Shown: positions 1 through 9,655 of the stretch, in pieces
How positions within the stretch are numbered: the stretch's first letter is position 1
Layout of the letters: every line of letters starts with the position of its first letter
Assembly: GCF_020539525.1 (NCBI RefSeq)
Contig: NZ_JACDXX010000006.1
Coordinates: 154,141 to 218,140, forward strand
DNA length: 64,000 nucleotides
Reading direction: 5' to 3'
From: Pseudogemmobacter faecipullorum
GTDB taxonomy: Bacteria > Pseudomonadota > Alphaproteobacteria > Rhodobacterales > Rhodobacteraceae
Position numbers and translations under genes: made by a program
The notes under the pieces: model-generated
The model's input: only the letters and a program-made list of their open reading frames with translations
Databases searched by the model: none
What the model was told of the DNA's origin: nothing

Positions 1-479
1 ACGCTCTCAAACGACAGCATGCGATTGACCGAGAAATGGCGGCCAATATCGCGCAGGAATTCGAGATAATTAAGATTATCCAGCCATTCCGCATTATTGA
101 GCATGATAGCATCGGTCGGGCCGTCGCCATAGCTGAGGTATTTCGCGAAGACCCGGCCCATGCCGGCAATATTCTCATCGATCTTTTCCGGGGTCAGCAG
201 CGGGCGCTCATCCGAGCGGAACGAGGGGTCGCCCACTTTGGTGGTGCCGCCGCCCATCAGGGTGATCGGTTTATGGCCGGTCTTCTGCAGCCAGCGCAGA
301 ACCATGATATTCATCAGATGGCCGACATGCAGCGAGGCGGCAGTGGCATCATAGCCGATATAGGCGGGGACGACGCCCTTGATCAGAGCCTCGTCAAGCG
401 CCTGATAATCCGTGCAGTCGGCGACAAAGCCGCGCTCGAACATCACGCGCAGGAATTCGGATTTCGGATGGTAAACCAT
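1..479 (-). CDS. tyrS: Tyrosyl-tRNA synthetase, N-terminal part (runs off window)
   Basis: Class I aminoacyl-tRNA synthetase that charges tRNA-Tyr in the cytoplasm. Only about the first 159 codons are inside the window. Reading from the ATG at 479 the protein starts [17 protein letters not shown], then [14 protein letters not shown], in which HVGH (residues 51-54) is the class I HIGH-type ATP-binding motif; [12 protein letters not shown] follows, typical of bacterial TyrRS. The KMSKS loop and the S4-like tail lie outside. The gene is divergent from anmK with a 65-bp gap, so both promoters must lie between them. Identification is secure from the motifs and the match to the family N-terminus. 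Confidence 0.93.
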   Translation of the reverse strand, partial: MVYHPKSEFLRVMFERGFVADCTDYQALDEALIKGVVPAYIGYDATAASLHVGHLMNIMVLRWLQKTGHKPITLMGGGTTKVGDPSFRSDERPLLTPEKIDENIAGMGRVFAKYLSYGDGPTDAIMLNNAEWLDNLNYLEFLRDIGRHFSVNRMLSFES

Positions 480-544
480 GGTGTGCCCCGCGCTCTCGTG
501 CAAATAGTGGAGGCGGTATAGCGGGGCGGGGGTAAAAGGGAAAG

Positions 545-1657
545 ATGCGCAAAGACGCATGGAAAAAAGGCCCGGTCTGGGCGCTTGGCACCATGTCGGG
601 CACCTCGCTCGATGGGGTGGATGCGGCGATGATCCGTACCGATGGCCATCAGGTGCTGGAATTTGGCCCCTCGGCCTTCCGCCCCTATAGTGCCGCAGAG
701 CAGGCGGTGCTGCGGCGCGCGCTCGGGCGCTGGCCGGGCGAGGCGGGGGTGGCTGAGGCCGCCGAAGTGGTCGAGACCGCCCATGCCGAGCTGCTGGCCC
801 GTTTTGAGGGCGCCGATCTGATCGGCTTTCACGGCCAGACCCTGGCGCATGAGCCGGGCGGGCGCGGCACGCATCAGGCCGGGAGTGGCGCTTTGCTGGC
901 CGAATTCACCCGGCTGCCGGTGGTCTGGGATTTTCGCAGCTCGGATGTGGCGCTTGGCGGCCAGGGTGCGCCGCTCGCGCCCTATTACCATTTTGCTCTG
1001 GCAAAACAGATGGGCGCGGCCGAGCCGCTGGCCTTCCTCAACCTTGGCGGCGTCGGCAATCTGACCTGGATTGACCCGGGCCTGCCCGGGCCTGAGAGCG
1101 AGGGCGCGCTGCTGGCCTTTGACACTGGCCCGGCCAATGCGCCGATCAATGATCTGATCCAGGCCCGGCTCGGCCTCAGCCATGATGAAGGCGGTAAGAT
1201 CGCGGCAAAGGGGCGGGTGAAACGGGCTTTGCTCGAGGCCTTCCTGAAACACAGCTATTTTCTGAAAATGCCGCCGAAATCGCTCGACCGTGATGCTTTC
1301 ACGGGCCTGGTTCAGGCGGTGAAAAAGCTCGACACCCCGGCGGCGGCGGCAACGCTCACGGCGGCAGCCGTATCGGCCGTGGCAAAGGGGGCAGAGCATT
1401 TCCCCAGACCGGTCTCGCAACTGCTGGTCTGCGGCGGCGGGCGGCATAATCCGGTGCTGATGAAGGGCCTCGCCCGGCAATTGCGCTGCGCGGTGCAGCC
1501 GGTCGAGGCGGCGGGCTTTGACGGCGATATGCTCGAGGCCCAGGCCTTTGCCTATCTGGCGGTGCGGGTGGCCATGGGCCTGCCGACCTCCGGGCCTTCG
1601 ACCACCGGGGTGGCGGCCAATGTCGGCGGCGGCCAGGTCAGCCGCCCGGCGGGATAA
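545..1657 (+). CDS. anmK: Anhydro-N-acetylmuramic acid kinase
   Basis: AnmK opens the 1,6-anhydro bond of anhydro-MurNAc recovered from turned-over peptidoglycan and phosphorylates it to MurNAc-6-phosphate, a cytoplasmic cell-wall recycling step. The 370-residue product has the ASKHA-fold N-terminal phosphate loop [14 protein letters not shown] (about residues 15-30), the [13 protein letters not shown] stretch, the [13 protein letters not shown] motif and the C-terminal [11 protein letters not shown] segment. Length matches the family (360-390). It is transcribed away from tyrS. The first ATG is taken as start; the domain begins within about 10 residues of it. Confidence 0.95.
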   Translation: MRKDAWKKGPVWALGTMSGTSLDGVDAAMIRTDGHQVLEFGPSAFRPYSAAEQAVLRRALGRWPGEAGVAEAAEVVETAHAELLARFEGADLIGFHGQTLAHEPGGRGTHQAGSGALLAEFTRLPVVWDFRSSDVALGGQGAPLAPYYHFALAKQMGAAEPLAFLNLGGVGNLTWIDPGLPGPESEGALLAFDTGPANAPINDLIQARLGLSHDEGGKIAAKGRVKRALLEAFLKHSYFLKMPPKSLDRDAFTGLVQAVKKLDTPAAAATLTAAAVSAVAKGAEHFPRPVSQLLVCGGGRHNPVLMKGLARQLRCAVQPVEAAGFDGDMLEAQAFAYLAVRVAMGLPTSGPSTTGVAANVGGGQVSRPAG

Positions 1658-1764
1658 GGCCTGGCTCCGGTCTGGTTCAGACCTTTTCCGGCGACCCGGG
1701 ATGCTGATTGTGGCAGACTGGGGGCTGTCGGACCGGCAGGGCTGAGCCAGGGGAGGGCGCCGCT

Positions 1765-2256
1765 GTGGAGATCGCAAAAAACACCATCTGCATCTGGTAT
1801 GATAAAGACGCCGAGGCGGCGGCGCGCTTTTATGCCGGGGTGATACCGGATTCCAGCCTCGGCAAGCTGTATCACGCGCCAGTCGATTACCCCGGCGGCA
1901 AAAAGGGCGATGTGCTGACCGTCGGCTTTACCATCGCTGGTATCCCCTGTTTCGGGATAAACGGCGGCCCTGCCTTTCCGCAGACCGAGGCTTTCTCGTT
2001 TCAGATCGCCACCGAGGATCAGGCCGAAACCGACCGGCTCTGGCATGCCATTGTCTCAAATGGCGGCCAGGAAAGCGAATGCGGCTGGTGTAAGGATCGC
2101 TGGGGCGTCAGCTGGCAGTTTACGCCACGCACTCTGACCGAGGCGCTGGCCGCGGGGGGCGAGGAGGCGGCGCGTGCCATTGCCGCGATGATGACGATGC
2201 GCAAAATCGATGTGGCGGCGATTGACGCGGCGCGGCGCGGCGAAGGCCCCGGCTGA
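1765..2256 (+). CDS. VOC-superfamily (PhnB-like) protein
   Basis: Protein of 163 residues of the glyoxalase/vicinal-oxygen-chelate superfamily, PhnB-like subgroup often misnamed 3-demethylubiquinone methyltransferase. Visible features are the opening beta strand NTICIWYDKDAEAAARFYAGV, a second half GIPCFGINGGPAFPQTEAFSF and the C-terminal CKDRWGVSWQFTPRTL, the usual pattern of this subgroup. I chose the GTG at 1765 because a strong GGGGAGG ribosome site lies 8-14 bases upstream; an in-frame upstream ATG (1708) has no such site and would add 19 unconserved residues. Substrate is unknown; these proteins are generally uncharacterised. Confidence 0.8.
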   Translation: MEIAKNTICIWYDKDAEAAARFYAGVIPDSSLGKLYHAPVDYPGGKKGDVLTVGFTIAGIPCFGINGGPAFPQTEAFSFQIATEDQAETDRLWHAIVSNGGQESECGWCKDRWGVSWQFTPRTLTEALAAGGEEAARAIAAMMTMRKIDVAAIDAARRGEGPG

Positions 2257-2382
2257 TCCGGGCAGAGCCTGGAGCAGAGAAACCAGGGCAGGGGGGGCGG
2301 TGCTTCGGTCCTGGCTGAAGCGCTCTGGCGCGGCGGCCGGGGCCATCCGGCCTGCACCGACCGGACCCCTCAGGCTGAGATG

Positions 2383-2407
2383 AAAACAGGCGCCCGAAGG
2401 CGCCTGT
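2383..2407 (-). terminator. Intrinsic terminator of transketolase gene
   Basis: A 9-bp perfect stem (ACAGGCGCC / GGCGCCTGT) with a CGAA loop. On the minus strand it is followed by a short T tract (A run 2383-2386 on the plus strand). It lies 25 bases beyond the tkt stop codon. Confidence 0.75.
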
Positions 2408-2431
2408 CTTAGCTGAGAATAAAGGACCGGC

Positions 2432-4447
2432 TCAGAGCAGGGCTTTGGCTTTTTCAGCCGCAGCCTCGGCGGTGATGCCGAATTCTTTATAGAGACGCTC
2501 ATAGGGGGCCGAAGCGCCGAAGGAGGACATGCCGACGAAATCGGCTTTGGTGTCACGGCCACGCTCACCCAGCAGGAAACGATCCCAGGGCAGACGCACC
2601 CCGGCTTCAATCGCCACGCGCACCGGGCCGGCCGGCAGCACTTTTTTGCGGTAGGCTTCGTCCTGCTCGGCAAACAGCTCCATCGAGGGAACCGAGACCA
2701 CGCGGGTGCCGATGCCCTGCGACTGCAGCAGCTCGCGTGCCGCCATGGCGATTTCCACTTCCGAGCCCGAAGCCATCAGGATCACCTGACGCTTGCCCTC
2801 GGCCTCGGCCAGAATATAGGCGCCTTTGGCGGTCATATTCTGCGCGGTATAGGTCTTGCGCACCGCGACCAGGTTCTGCCGCGACAAAGCCATGACCGAA
2901 GGCGTTGCCTTACGGGTGAAAGCGATCTCCCAGGCCTCGGCCACTTCGGTCAGATCGGCCGGACGGAACACCAGGGTGTTCGGCGTCGCGCGCGAGATCG
3001 CCAGATGTTCAACCGGCTGGTGGGTCGGGCCATCCTCGCCCAGACCGATCGAATCATGGGTCATGACATAGACCACCGGCAGACCCATCAGCGCCGAAAG
3101 ACGCATCGAGGGGCGCGCGTAATCGGTGAAGGCCATGAAGGTGCCCGAATAGGGACGGAAGCCGCCATGCAGAGCCATGCCGTTCATCGCCGCGGCCATG
3201 CCGTGCTCACGGATGCCCCAGTACATGTAACGGCCCTTGCGGCTGTCGATGTCAAAGGCGCCCAGATCCGCGGTTTTGGTATTGTTCGAGCCGGTCAGGT
3301 CAGCCGAGCCGCCGAAGGTCTCGGACAGGATCGGGTTGATCACATTCAGCACTTTTTCCGAAGCCGAGCGGGTGGCCAGTTTCGGCTGATCGGCTGCGGC
3401 CTGCTTTTTCAGCGTGCGGATGGCGGCAGCCAGCTTGGCAGGGGCTTCCAGCGCGAAGCTGCGCTCGAACTCGGCTTTCTTGCCGGCGGGCAGAGCGGCG
3501 AAACGGGTTTCCCATTCGGCACGCGCAGCCGCGCCCGGCTTGCCGAGGCTTTCCCACCAGGTTTTGATCTCGGCCGGGATCTCAAAGGCGGCATAGGGCC
3601 AGCCATAGCCTTCTTTGGCGGCAGCCATCTGCGCCTTATCGGTCAGCGCGCCATGGCCCTTGGAAGTGTCCTGGGCGGCATGGCCGAGGGCGATATGGGT
3701 TTTGCAGTCGATCAGCGCCGGACGCGGCGACTTTTTCGCCTCGGTGATGGCGCGGTCGATATCTTCCGGATCATGGCCGTCGCAATGGAACACATCCCAG
3801 CCCGAAGCGGCAAAGCGGGCGCGCTGGTCGGTCACATCCGAGAGCGAGACCTTACCGTCGATGGTGATGTCGTTATTGTCCCAGAGCACGATCAGGCGCG
3901 ACAGTTTCTGACGGCCGGCAATGCCGATGGCTTCCTGGCTGACGCCTTCCATCAGGCAGCCGTCGCCTGCGATCACATAGGTGAAGTGATCCTGGACTTT
4001 GGCCCCATAACGGGCGCGCAGGTTCTCTTCGGCCATGGCAAAGCCAACAGCGTTCGAAATGCCCTGGCCGAGCGGGCCGGTGGTGGTCTCGACGCCCGAG
4101 ACATGGCCATATTCCGGGTGACCGGCGGTGATGGCGCCCCACTGGCGGAAGTTTTTGATCTGCTCGAGGGTGACATCCTCATAGCCGGTCAGATGCAGCA
4201 GCGCATAGATCAGCATCGAGCCGTGACCGGCCGAGAGGATGAAACGGTCGCGATCCGGCCAGCGCGGGGCTTTGGGATCGAATTTCAGGTGCTTTGAGAA
4301 CAGCACGGTCGCTACATCGGCCATGCCCATCGGCATGCCGGAGTGACCGGAATTGGCGGCGGCAACCGCATCAAGCGCCAGAGTACGGATCGCGCTGGAG
4401 CGCATCCAGTGATCGGGGTGGCGGGCACGGAGCGTTGCAATATCCAC
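2432..4447 (-). CDS. tkt: Transketolase
   Basis: Thiamine-diphosphate enzyme transferring two-carbon ketol units in the pentose phosphate pathway (and the Calvin cycle where present). The 671-residue protein contains the N-terminal [12 protein letters not shown] segment, the TPP/metal motif GDGCLMEG...DNNDITIDG, the pyrimidine-domain [15 protein letters not shown], and the sugar-phosphate-binding [20 protein letters not shown] place the start at the GTG at 4447 because AAGGA sits 10 bases upstream and the family usually begins just before DIATLRA; a TTG at 4468 would add seven residues. It is divergent from the zauP-zapA operon and followed by its own terminator. Confidence 0.96.
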   Translation of the reverse strand: MDIATLRARHPDHWMRSSAIRTLALDAVAAANSGHSGMPMGMADVATVLFSKHLKFDPKAPRWPDRDRFILSAGHGSMLIYALLHLTGYEDVTLEQIKNFRQWGAITAGHPEYGHVSGVETTTGPLGQGISNAVGFAMAEENLRARYGAKVQDHFTYVIAGDGCLMEGVSQEAIGIAGRQKLSRLIVLWDNNDITIDGKVSLSDVTDQRARFAASGWDVFHCDGHDPEDIDRAITEAKKSPRPALIDCKTHIALGHAAQDTSKGHGALTDKAQMAAAKEGYGWPYAAFEIPAEIKTWWESLGKPGAAARAEWETRFAALPAGKKAEFERSFALEAPAKLAAAIRTLKKQAAADQPKLATRSASEKVLNVINPILSETFGGSADLTGSNNTKTADLGAFDIDSRKGRYMYWGIREHGMAAAMNGMALHGGFRPYSGTFMAFTDYARPSMRLSALMGLPVVYVMTHDSIGLGEDGPTHQPVEHLAISRATPNTLVFRPADLTEVAEAWEIAFTRKATPSVMALSRQNLVAVRKTYTAQNMTAKGAYILAEAEGKRQVILMASGSEVEIAMAARELLQSQGIGTRVVSVPSMELFAEQDEAYRKKVLPAGPVRVAIEAGVRLPWDRFLLGERGRDTKADFVGMSSFGASAPYERLYKEFGITAEAAAEKAKALL

Positions 4448-4750
4448 GGGAGCCGGTTCCTTGTGCAATGATAGCGGAAACAGGACTGCCTCTAGTCGGC
4501 ACCGGACCCAAGATCAAGCCGCGTGCCGGTGTTTTGCCGCTGCCCCGGCAGGAAATGGAGCTTGTCACCGGCGGAAACGGCCTGGCACCGGCTCGCGCAA
4601 ATGACAGGAAACTTGTCAGCGGGGCTTTCGCCTGCGAATCGCGCGGGTTATCCTTTGGCAAAAGGTGCTGCTAAGTACCTGATAACACGGGAAGGGCAGG
4701 GCGCGAATGCGCCGCCCCGATTTGAGCGTGAAGGAGTGCGAGGGGCAGAT
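4448..4750. other. Divergent intergenic region between tkt and the zauP-zapA operon
   Basis: About 300 bases carrying the promoters of both divergent units. No further gene is supported; in-frame upstream starts into this region lack conserved sequence. A GC-rich imperfect hairpin near 4697-4716 is the only structure noted. No operator matching a known consensus was seen. Confidence 0.5.
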
Positions 4751-5458
4751 ATGCAGGAAATCGTCGAATACGAACGTCGGATCACTGCCGCGCTGAAGCG
4801 AATTGAGGCAGGGATAGAGACGGTTTCCGTTGCAAATGCAGCCCGTGCCCGTGCTGAGGCCGAGGTGAGAACCGAGGCCGAGGCCCGGATCGCGGCGGAA
4901 AGCCGCGCCAGAACCGCTGAGGCCGAGGCCGAGGCCGCACGGGGCGAGGCTGCCGCTGCACAGGGGCAGGCCGCACAGGCAAAGGGCGAGGCTGCCGCCG
5001 CCCGGGCTGAAGCCGATTCTGCCCGGGGCGAGGCCGAGGCCGCTGTTGCCGCCGCCGCAGCGGCCGCTGCCGCAGTAGTGCCCGCACCGGAGCCGGAGCC
5101 CGAACCCACCCGTAACGAGCCGATCCTCGCCAAGATGCGCGAGCGCCTGCAGGAGGCGCGCGAGCGTGAGGCGGTGATGCGGGCCGAATTTGAGAAAAAG
5201 CTCGCCGAAACCACCGCCCAGCTCGACAGCCAGGGCCTGGAGGCGGCCCGGCTGCGCCGCGTCGTTGGCACGCTGACCGCCGAGCTGGGGCGTCTGCGCG
5301 AAGCCGCAGCGGCGGGGCTGAGCGATCCGACGCTGATCAACCGCGCCATGCTGGCCGAGCTTGACGCCCTGCGCGCGGCGCGTCTTGCTGAAACGGCCGA
5401 GCTTGAAGAAATTTCCGCCGCCCTCGACACCCATCTGCAGGAGGTCGCAAATGCCTGA
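4751..5458 (+). CDS. Coiled-coil protein upstream of ZapA (ZauP-like)
   Basis: Protein of 235 residues, almost entirely predicted coiled coil: an A/E/R-rich heptad region (about residues 15-110), a proline/glutamate hinge (PAPEPEPEPTRNEPI) and a second coiled coil to the C-terminus. Its last codons overlap the zapA start by 8 bases, indicating translational coupling. In Caulobacter the gene directly upstream of zapA encodes ZauP, a coiled-coil partner that works with ZapA at the Z-ring; position, size and composition fit that role, though low-complexity coiled coils make sequence homology weak evidence. Start at 4751 chosen for the conserved QEIVEYERRI beginning and nearby purine-rich GAGGGGCAG. 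Confidence 0.65.
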   Translation: MQEIVEYERRITAALKRIEAGIETVSVANAARARAEAEVRTEAEARIAAESRARTAEAEAEAARGEAAAAQGQAAQAKGEAAAARAEADSARGEAEAAVAAAAAAAAAVVPAPEPEPEPTRNEPILAKMRERLQEAREREAVMRAEFEKKLAETTAQLDSQGLEAARLRRVVGTLTAELGRLREAAAAGLSDPTLINRAMLAELDALRAARLAETAELEEISAALDTHLQEVANA

Positions 5459-5837
5459 TATCGAAGTTCTGATCGGTGGCCGTCCCTTCCTCGTCTCCTG
5501 TCAGCCGGGCGAAGAGCATTTCCTGCGCTCGGCTGCGGCCATGCTCGATCAGGAGGCGCAGCCGCTGGTTGCCTCAATGGGGCGTCTGCCCGAGGTGAAA
5601 ATGCTGCTGATGGCGGGTCTGATGCTGGCCGACCGCACCGCCGCCCATGAGGATGAGCTGCGCCGTCTGCGCGAGCAGCTGGCGGAAATTGAGGCACGTC
5701 CGGCCCCGGCGCCACAGAAGATCGAGGTGCCGGTGGTGCCGCCCCAGGTGCCCGAGACCCTCGCGGCAATTGCCGCCAGGGCGGAATCGCTGGCGATGTC
5801 TTTTGACGAAAAACGGCTGGATGGTAAAAATGAATAA
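5451..5837 (+). CDS. zapA: Cell division protein ZapA
   Basis: ZapA binds FtsZ and bundles protofilaments at the division site. The 128-residue product starts MPDIEVLIGGRPFLVSCQPG, the typical ZapA globular head, with HFLRSAAAMLDQEAQPL and MLLMAGLMLADRTA before a C-terminal helix (HEDELRRLREQLAEIEAR) that forms the dimer/tetramer coiled coil; a proline-rich tail follows. Start ATG at 5451 lies inside the end of the preceding coiled-coil gene, and its own stop overlaps the next start (ATGAATAA), so the three genes form one operon. Confidence 0.88.
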   Translation: MPDIEVLIGGRPFLVSCQPGEEHFLRSAAAMLDQEAQPLVASMGRLPEVKMLLMAGLMLADRTAAHEDELRRLREQLAEIEARPAPAPQKIEVPVVPPQVPETLAAIAARAESLAMSFDEKRLDGKNE

Positions 5838-6225
5838 GGCTTTCGCGCGCCGGGCTGTGGCCTGCCTCACTTGGTCTTTGCTGCCGATGGCAGCGCTGGC
5901 CGAAGCGAGCAGCAGCGAGGAGACCGGGGCTATGCCGGTCGCCACCGTTCCCGACTATATGTCGATGTATTATTCCTGCGACCGTGAAGTTCCGGTTCAG
6001 GTCACCTATGTGAATGCCGCCGAGGGCAGCCTTGCGGTGCTGATGCTGGAGAACCGTCAGGTGGTGCTGGAGAATGAGGTTTCGGCCTCGGGCGCGCGCT
6101 ATGGCACGGGCGATGACAGCGGCAGCTATGTCTGGTGGAGCAAGGGTGACAGCGCGTTTCTGATGTGGCGCAAGCAGGGTGAGGAAACCACCATCCTCGA
6201 CAATTGCCATGCGGCCGCCGGCTGA
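5830..6225 (+). CDS. MliC-family periplasmic lysozyme inhibitor
   Basis: Protein of 131 residues with a cleavable-looking signal peptide (MNKAFARRAVACLTWSLLPMAALA) and a C-terminal MliC domain: YYSCDREVPVQVTYVNA, SASGARYGTGDDSGSYVWWSKGDSAFLMW and a final DNCH. These are the hallmark strands of membrane-bound/periplasmic inhibitors of C-type lysozyme, with the two cysteines expected to form the stabilising disulfide. No lipobox cysteine is evident after the signal, so a soluble periplasmic form is likely. It overlaps zapA by 8 bases and ends the operon at a strong terminator. The function of a lysozyme inhibitor in a division operon is inferred from family only. Confidence 0.8.
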   Translation: MNKAFARRAVACLTWSLLPMAALAEASSSEETGAMPVATVPDYMSMYYSCDREVPVQVTYVNAAEGSLAVLMLENRQVVLENEVSASGARYGTGDDSGSYVWWSKGDSAFLMWRKQGEETTILDNCHAAAG

Positions 6226-6251
6226 GCAAAGCCAGCCCGCAAACAGAAAAA

Positions 6252-6285
6252 GCCCCGGATGCAAAGCTGCATCCGGGGCTTTTTT
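6252..6285 (+). terminator. Bidirectional intrinsic terminator (mliC / grxD)
   Basis: An 11-bp perfect stem (GCCCCGGATGC / GCATCCGGGGC) with a 6-base loop, followed by seven T and preceded by an A run, so it can serve the zapA operon on the plus strand and grxD on the minus strand. Confidence 0.9.
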
Positions 6286-6289
6286 ATCG

Positions 6290-6317
6290 CGTCAGAGCCG
6301 GAACGTCAGAGCCGGAT
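6290..6317. repeat. 14-bp tandem duplication abutting the grxD stop codon
   Basis: Two copies of CGTCAGAGCCGGA(A/T) in tandem (6290-6303 and 6304-6317), 13 of 14 bases identical, directly beyond the grxD stop codon (6317-6319). Confidence 0.7.
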
Positions 6318-6676
6318 CAGCCGTTGGCTTCGCGGATCTTGTCAGCGGCTTCCTTGTTGAAGGCGATGCCATTCTCGCTCAGCAGGGTGTCAAGCTCACC
6401 CGAGAGGGTCATTTCGGTGACGATATCGCAGCCACCGACGAATTCGCCTTTGACATAGAGCTGCGGGATGGTCGGCCAGTCGGAGAAATCCTTGATCCCC
6501 TGACGGATCTCGGCATCGGCCAGCACGTTCACATCGGTATATTCGATGCCCATATAGTTCAGCACCCCTGCGACGCGGCTGGAAAAGCCACATTGCGGCA
6601 TGGTTTTGGTGCCCTTCATGAACAGCACCACATCGTTCTTTTCAACGGTTTCGCGGATCTGATCCTGCGCGCTCAT
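6317..6676 (-). CDS. grxD: Monothiol glutaredoxin Grx4 (iron-sulfur type)
   Basis: Monothiol glutaredoxin of 119 residues that carries or delivers [2Fe-2S] clusters together with BolA proteins. The CGFS active site is within [15 protein letters not shown] (about residues 25-40), followed by [19 protein letters not shown], the glutathione-binding TIP-cis-proline and GGCD motifs. Length is standard. The bolA gene lies immediately upstream on the same strand with a 111-bp gap; the two products usually form a heterocomplex. The ATG is preceded by AAAGGATAAAGAG. Confidence 0.95.
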   Translation of the reverse strand: MSAQDQIRETVEKNDVVLFMKGTKTMPQCGFSSRVAGVLNYMGIEYTDVNVLADAEIRQGIKDFSDWPTIPQLYVKGEFVGGCDIVTEMTLSGELDTLLSENGIAFNKEAADKIREANG

Positions 6677-6787
6677 CTCTTTATCCTTTCAGCCCGCCAG
6701 CGCCGGCCCGGTGGTTCACAAGGCCTCTGCGGCCCCGGCAGTGTTACAAGGTTTTCCCACAGCGGCCGCAGCCCGGCGGGAGGGCGA

Positions 6788-7030
6788 TTAATCCGGCGCT
6801 TTCGTGGTCAGCGCAAGGGCATGCAGCTCACCATGCGCCCCATCCATTTTGCCCTGCAGGCTGGCATAGACGGCGCGCTGTTGCTGCACCCGGTTTTTAC
6901 CGCGGAAGCTTTCGTCGATCACCTCCGCCGACCAGTGATTGCCGTCACCGGCGAGGTCGGTGATGGTGATTTTGGCCTCGGGGAAAGCTTCCCGGATCAG
7001 GGCCTCAATGTCCTTGCCTTCCATTGGCAT
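6788..7030 (-). CDS. bolA: BolA-family protein
   Basis: BolA-type protein of 80 residues, the partner of Grx4 in iron-sulfur/iron homeostasis. It has the class II KH-like fold signature: GKDIEALIREAFPEAKITITDLAGDGNHWSAEVI, then FRGKNRVQQQRAVYASLQ and the histidine-containing GELHALALTT. The His in GDGNHW and the C-terminal His are the usual cluster-ligand positions. It is upstream of grxD on the same strand. The exact subtype (BolA2/IbaG-like by length) is inferred. Confidence 0.9.
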   Translation of the reverse strand: MPMEGKDIEALIREAFPEAKITITDLAGDGNHWSAEVIDESFRGKNRVQQQRAVYASLQGKMDGAHGELHALALTTKAPD

Positions 7031-7113
7031 CGGGATGCTCCTTCAATCGTCTGCCTCAAGATGTATGCCCTGGCCTCTCGCACCGCAAGAGAGGAGGCGG
7101 GGCGGCAGGGCAA

Positions 7114-7148
7114 GCAAAAGGGGCAGGCCCTGCGACCCGCCCCTTTGC
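7114..7148 (-). terminator. Probable terminator of purL
   Basis: Inverted repeat GCAAAAGGGGC / GCCCCTTTGC with a GC-rich loop, 20 bases past the purL stop on the minus strand; the T-rich arm gives an intrinsic-terminator look but the U tract is short. Confidence 0.5.
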
Positions 7149-7167
7149 AGTCTGTATTCTGAGCGGA

Positions 7168-9342
7168 TCAGAGGCCGACAGTGGCGGCGAAAGACCCGCG
7201 GTAGAGCGCCGAAAGCTCGGCCAGGCTGGCCTCATCGCCGCCGAGGCTGACGGTGCTGCCACCGAAGCGGCCGATGCGGATCACCTCAACGCCCGCGGTG
7301 ATCGCCGCCGCTTCGATCTCAGCCGCCGCAGTCTCGCGCACGGCGAGCAGATAGCGGGCCTGGTCTTCCCCAAAGAGCGCACCGGTCTCGCCCGGGATCA
7401 GGCTGATGCCAAGACCGGCGCGTTCGGCCATTTCAAAGGCCGCGAGCGCCAGGCCGCCATCGCCGAGATCCGAGGCCGCAAGCACGCTGCGACGCCAGGC
7501 GCGGACGAAATCGCCGTTCTTCTTCTCGGCTTCCAGATCGACATTGGGCGCATCGCCGCCCTCGATGCCAAAGGCCTCGGCGAGCAGGGCCGACTGGCCG
7601 AGATGGCCAAAGCTCTCACCGATCAGCAAAGCGATATCGCCCTCGGCGGGTTTGCCGGCGATCACATCATCGAGCGAGGCGAGGATCCCCACCGCGCCGA
7701 TGGTCGGGGTCGGCAGAATGCCCGAGCCGTCGGTCTCATTGTAAAGCGAGACGTTGCCCGAGACGATCGGCATATCGAGCGCGATGCAGGCTTCGCCGAT
7801 GCCTTTGATCGCGCCGACGAACTGGCCCATGATCTCGGGCTTTTCGGGATTGCCGAAGTTCATATTATCGGTGGTGGCCAGCGGCAGCGCACCCATGGCA
7901 GTCAGGTTGCGGTAAGCTTCCGCCACCGCCTGTTTGCCGCCCTCAAACGGATTGGCCTTCACATAGCGCGGCGTCACGTCCGAGGTGAAGGCGAGGCCCT
8001 TATCGGTGCCATGCACGCGGATCACACCGGCGGGCAGACCGGGGGTGACGACGGTATCGGCGCCGACCTGGCTGTCATATTGCTCAAACACCCAGCCCTT
8101 ATGGGCATAGTTCGGCGAGGAGAGCAGCGCTTTCAGCCCGGCAATCGCGCCAATCGCGGGCACTTCACCCAGGGGGGCTGGCTTCGGGGTCTCGACCCAG
8201 GGGCGGTTATATTCGGGGGCCGAGGAAGACAGTTTCGAGAGCTGAATATCCGCCTTCACCTCATCACCATGCAGGATCAGGAAGCGGTCTTCCGGGATGG
8301 TCTCGCCGACGATGGCGAAATCAAGATCCCATTTGACGAAGATGGCGCGGGCCACATCCTCGAGCTCGGGGTTGAGCACCATGAGCATACGCTCCTGGCT
8401 TTCCGAGAGCATCATCTCATAGGCGGTCATGCCGGTTTCACGCTGCGGCACGTCATTGAGCTGCAGTTTGATGCCGAGGCCACCCTTATCGCCCATCTCA
8501 ACAGCCGAGCAGGTCAGACCCGCCGCGCCCATATCCTGGATCGAGATCACCGCGCCGGTCTGCATCAGCTCAAGGCAGGCTTCGAGCAGACGCTTTTCGG
8601 TGAAGGGGTCGCCAACCTGAACGGTGGGACGCTTCTCCTCGATCGTGTCATCGAACTCGGCCGAGGCCATGGTCGCGCCGCCGACGCCGTCACGGCCGGT
8701 TTTCGCGCCAAGATAGACCACTGGCATGCCGACGCCCGAAGCCGCCGAATAGAAGATCTTATCGGCATCGGCGAGACCGGCGGCGAAAGCATTGACGAGG
8801 CAGTTGCCGTTATAGCTTTTGTGGAAGCGCACTTCGCCACCCACGGTCGGCACGCCAAAGGCATTGCCGTAAGAGCCGACGCCCTCAACCACGCCCTTGA
8901 CCAGATGCGCGGTTTTCGGATGCGAGGGCAGGCCGAAGGACAAAGCGTTCATCGCCGCCACCGGGCGTGCGCCCATGGTGAAGACGTCGCGCAGAATGCC
9001 GCCCACGCCGGTCGCCGCGCCCTGGTGCGGTTCGATATAGGAAGGGTGGTTATGGCTTTCCATCTTGAAGATGACCGCCTGGCCATCACCGATATCGACC
9101 ACACCGGCATTCTCACCCGGGCCACAGATCACCTGGGGGCCGGTGGTCGGCAGGGTGCGCAGCCAGACCTTCGAGGATTTATACGAGCAATGCTCGTTCC
9201 ACATCGCCGAGAAGATGCCGAGTTCGGTGAAGGAAGGCTCACGGCCAAGAATTTCCAGCAGGCGCTCATATTCATCGGGCTTGATCCCGTGCGAGGCCAC
9301 CAGGTCGGGGGTGATTGCGGGTTCGCGCAAGGCTTCGCTCAT
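7168..9342 (-). CDS. purL: Phosphoribosylformylglycinamidine synthase, PurL subunit
   Basis: Catalytic subunit of FGAM synthase, purine biosynthesis; converts FGAR to FGAM using ammonia passed from PurQ, with PurS as bridge. The 724-residue length is that of the small (three-subunit) PurL. Motifs: [15 protein letters not shown] near residue 50, [24 protein letters not shown] (metal and ATP site), [10 protein letters not shown], and the second-half [12 protein letters not shown] and SGNVSLYNE. The ATG at 9342 is chosen because MSEALREP fits the family N-terminus; the upstream in-frame extension is arginine/proline-rich and unconserved. PurQ and PurS are not in the window. Confidence 0.96.
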   Translation of the reverse strand: MSEALREPAITPDLVASHGIKPDEYERLLEILGREPSFTELGIFSAMWNEHCSYKSSKVWLRTLPTTGPQVICGPGENAGVVDIGDGQAVIFKMESHNHPSYIEPHQGAATGVGGILRDVFTMGARPVAAMNALSFGLPSHPKTAHLVKGVVEGVGSYGNAFGVPTVGGEVRFHKSYNGNCLVNAFAAGLADADKIFYSAASGVGMPVVYLGAKTGRDGVGGATMASAEFDDTIEEKRPTVQVGDPFTEKRLLEACLELMQTGAVISIQDMGAAGLTCSAVEMGDKGGLGIKLQLNDVPQRETGMTAYEMMLSESQERMLMVLNPELEDVARAIFVKWDLDFAIVGETIPEDRFLILHGDEVKADIQLSKLSSSAPEYNRPWVETPKPAPLGEVPAIGAIAGLKALLSSPNYAHKGWVFEQYDSQVGADTVVTPGLPAGVIRVHGTDKGLAFTSDVTPRYVKANPFEGGKQAVAEAYRNLTAMGALPLATTDNMNFGNPEKPEIMGQFVGAIKGIGEACIALDMPIVSGNVSLYNETDGSGILPTPTIGAVGILASLDDVIAGKPAEGDIALLIGESFGHLGQSALLAEAFGIEGGDAPNVDLEAEKKNGDFVRAWRRSVLAASDLGDGGLALAAFEMAERAGLGISLIPGETGALFGEDQARYLLAVRETAAAEIEAAAITAGVEVIRIGRFGGSTVSLGGDEASLAELSALYRGSFAATVGL

Positions 9343-9572
9343 GGATCTGGCTCCGTTCAGCGGCAGTTGGGGAAGTTGCCAGCCTCTTAGAGTACCCGGA
9401 CCGATCAGGGAAGGGCCGGAAGGGCTGGCGGCAGTGAATTCAGCCCGATCTGCTGCCCGCCAGGCGAAAAGCCGGATGCGCTGCGGCCCGGGAGGCCGGG
9501 GCCGGGGCCGGGAGGGGGTGGTGTAAAGCCCCCGGGCGCGCCGCAATGCAGCGCAGGACTATAGCGCCAGGC

Positions 9573-9602
9573 AAAAAAAAAAGGCCGAGCAAAGCTCGGC
9601 CT
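9573..9602 (-). terminator. Intrinsic terminator of the candidate sRNA
   Basis: Stem AGGCCGAGC / GCTCGGCCT with a 3-base loop and a run of ten T on the minus strand (plus-strand A run 9573-9582). It lies 230 bases upstream of purL, so it cannot be terminating purL itself. Confidence 0.85.
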
Positions 9603-9655
9603 AAGTCCAACAGGGAGGTGAGGACGATCAGGTTGCCCCGATCAGTGCCTCGATG
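9573..9655 (-). ncRNA. Candidate trans-acting small RNA with anti-Shine-Dalgarno segment
   Basis: On the minus strand the stretch has three parts typical of alphaproteobacterial sRNAs: a 7-bp hairpin closed by a GCAA tetraloop (GATCGGG-GCAA-CCTGATC, 9626-9643), an exposed pyrimidine segment CCTCACCTCCC complementary to ribosome-binding sites (9613-9623), and a 9-bp terminator hairpin with ten T (9573-9602). A possible promoter (TTGCGC, about 15-17 bases, CATAAA) puts the start near 9655, giving about 80 nt. It lies in the otherwise empty gap between lysR and purL. An attenuated leader of purL is the alternative. No expression evidence exists here. Confidence 0.55.

Noticed and set aside
7024..9390. 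Plus-strand open frame of 788 codons opposite purL
   Set aside because: purL has all FGAM synthase motifs; the opposite frame is a GC-driven shadow.
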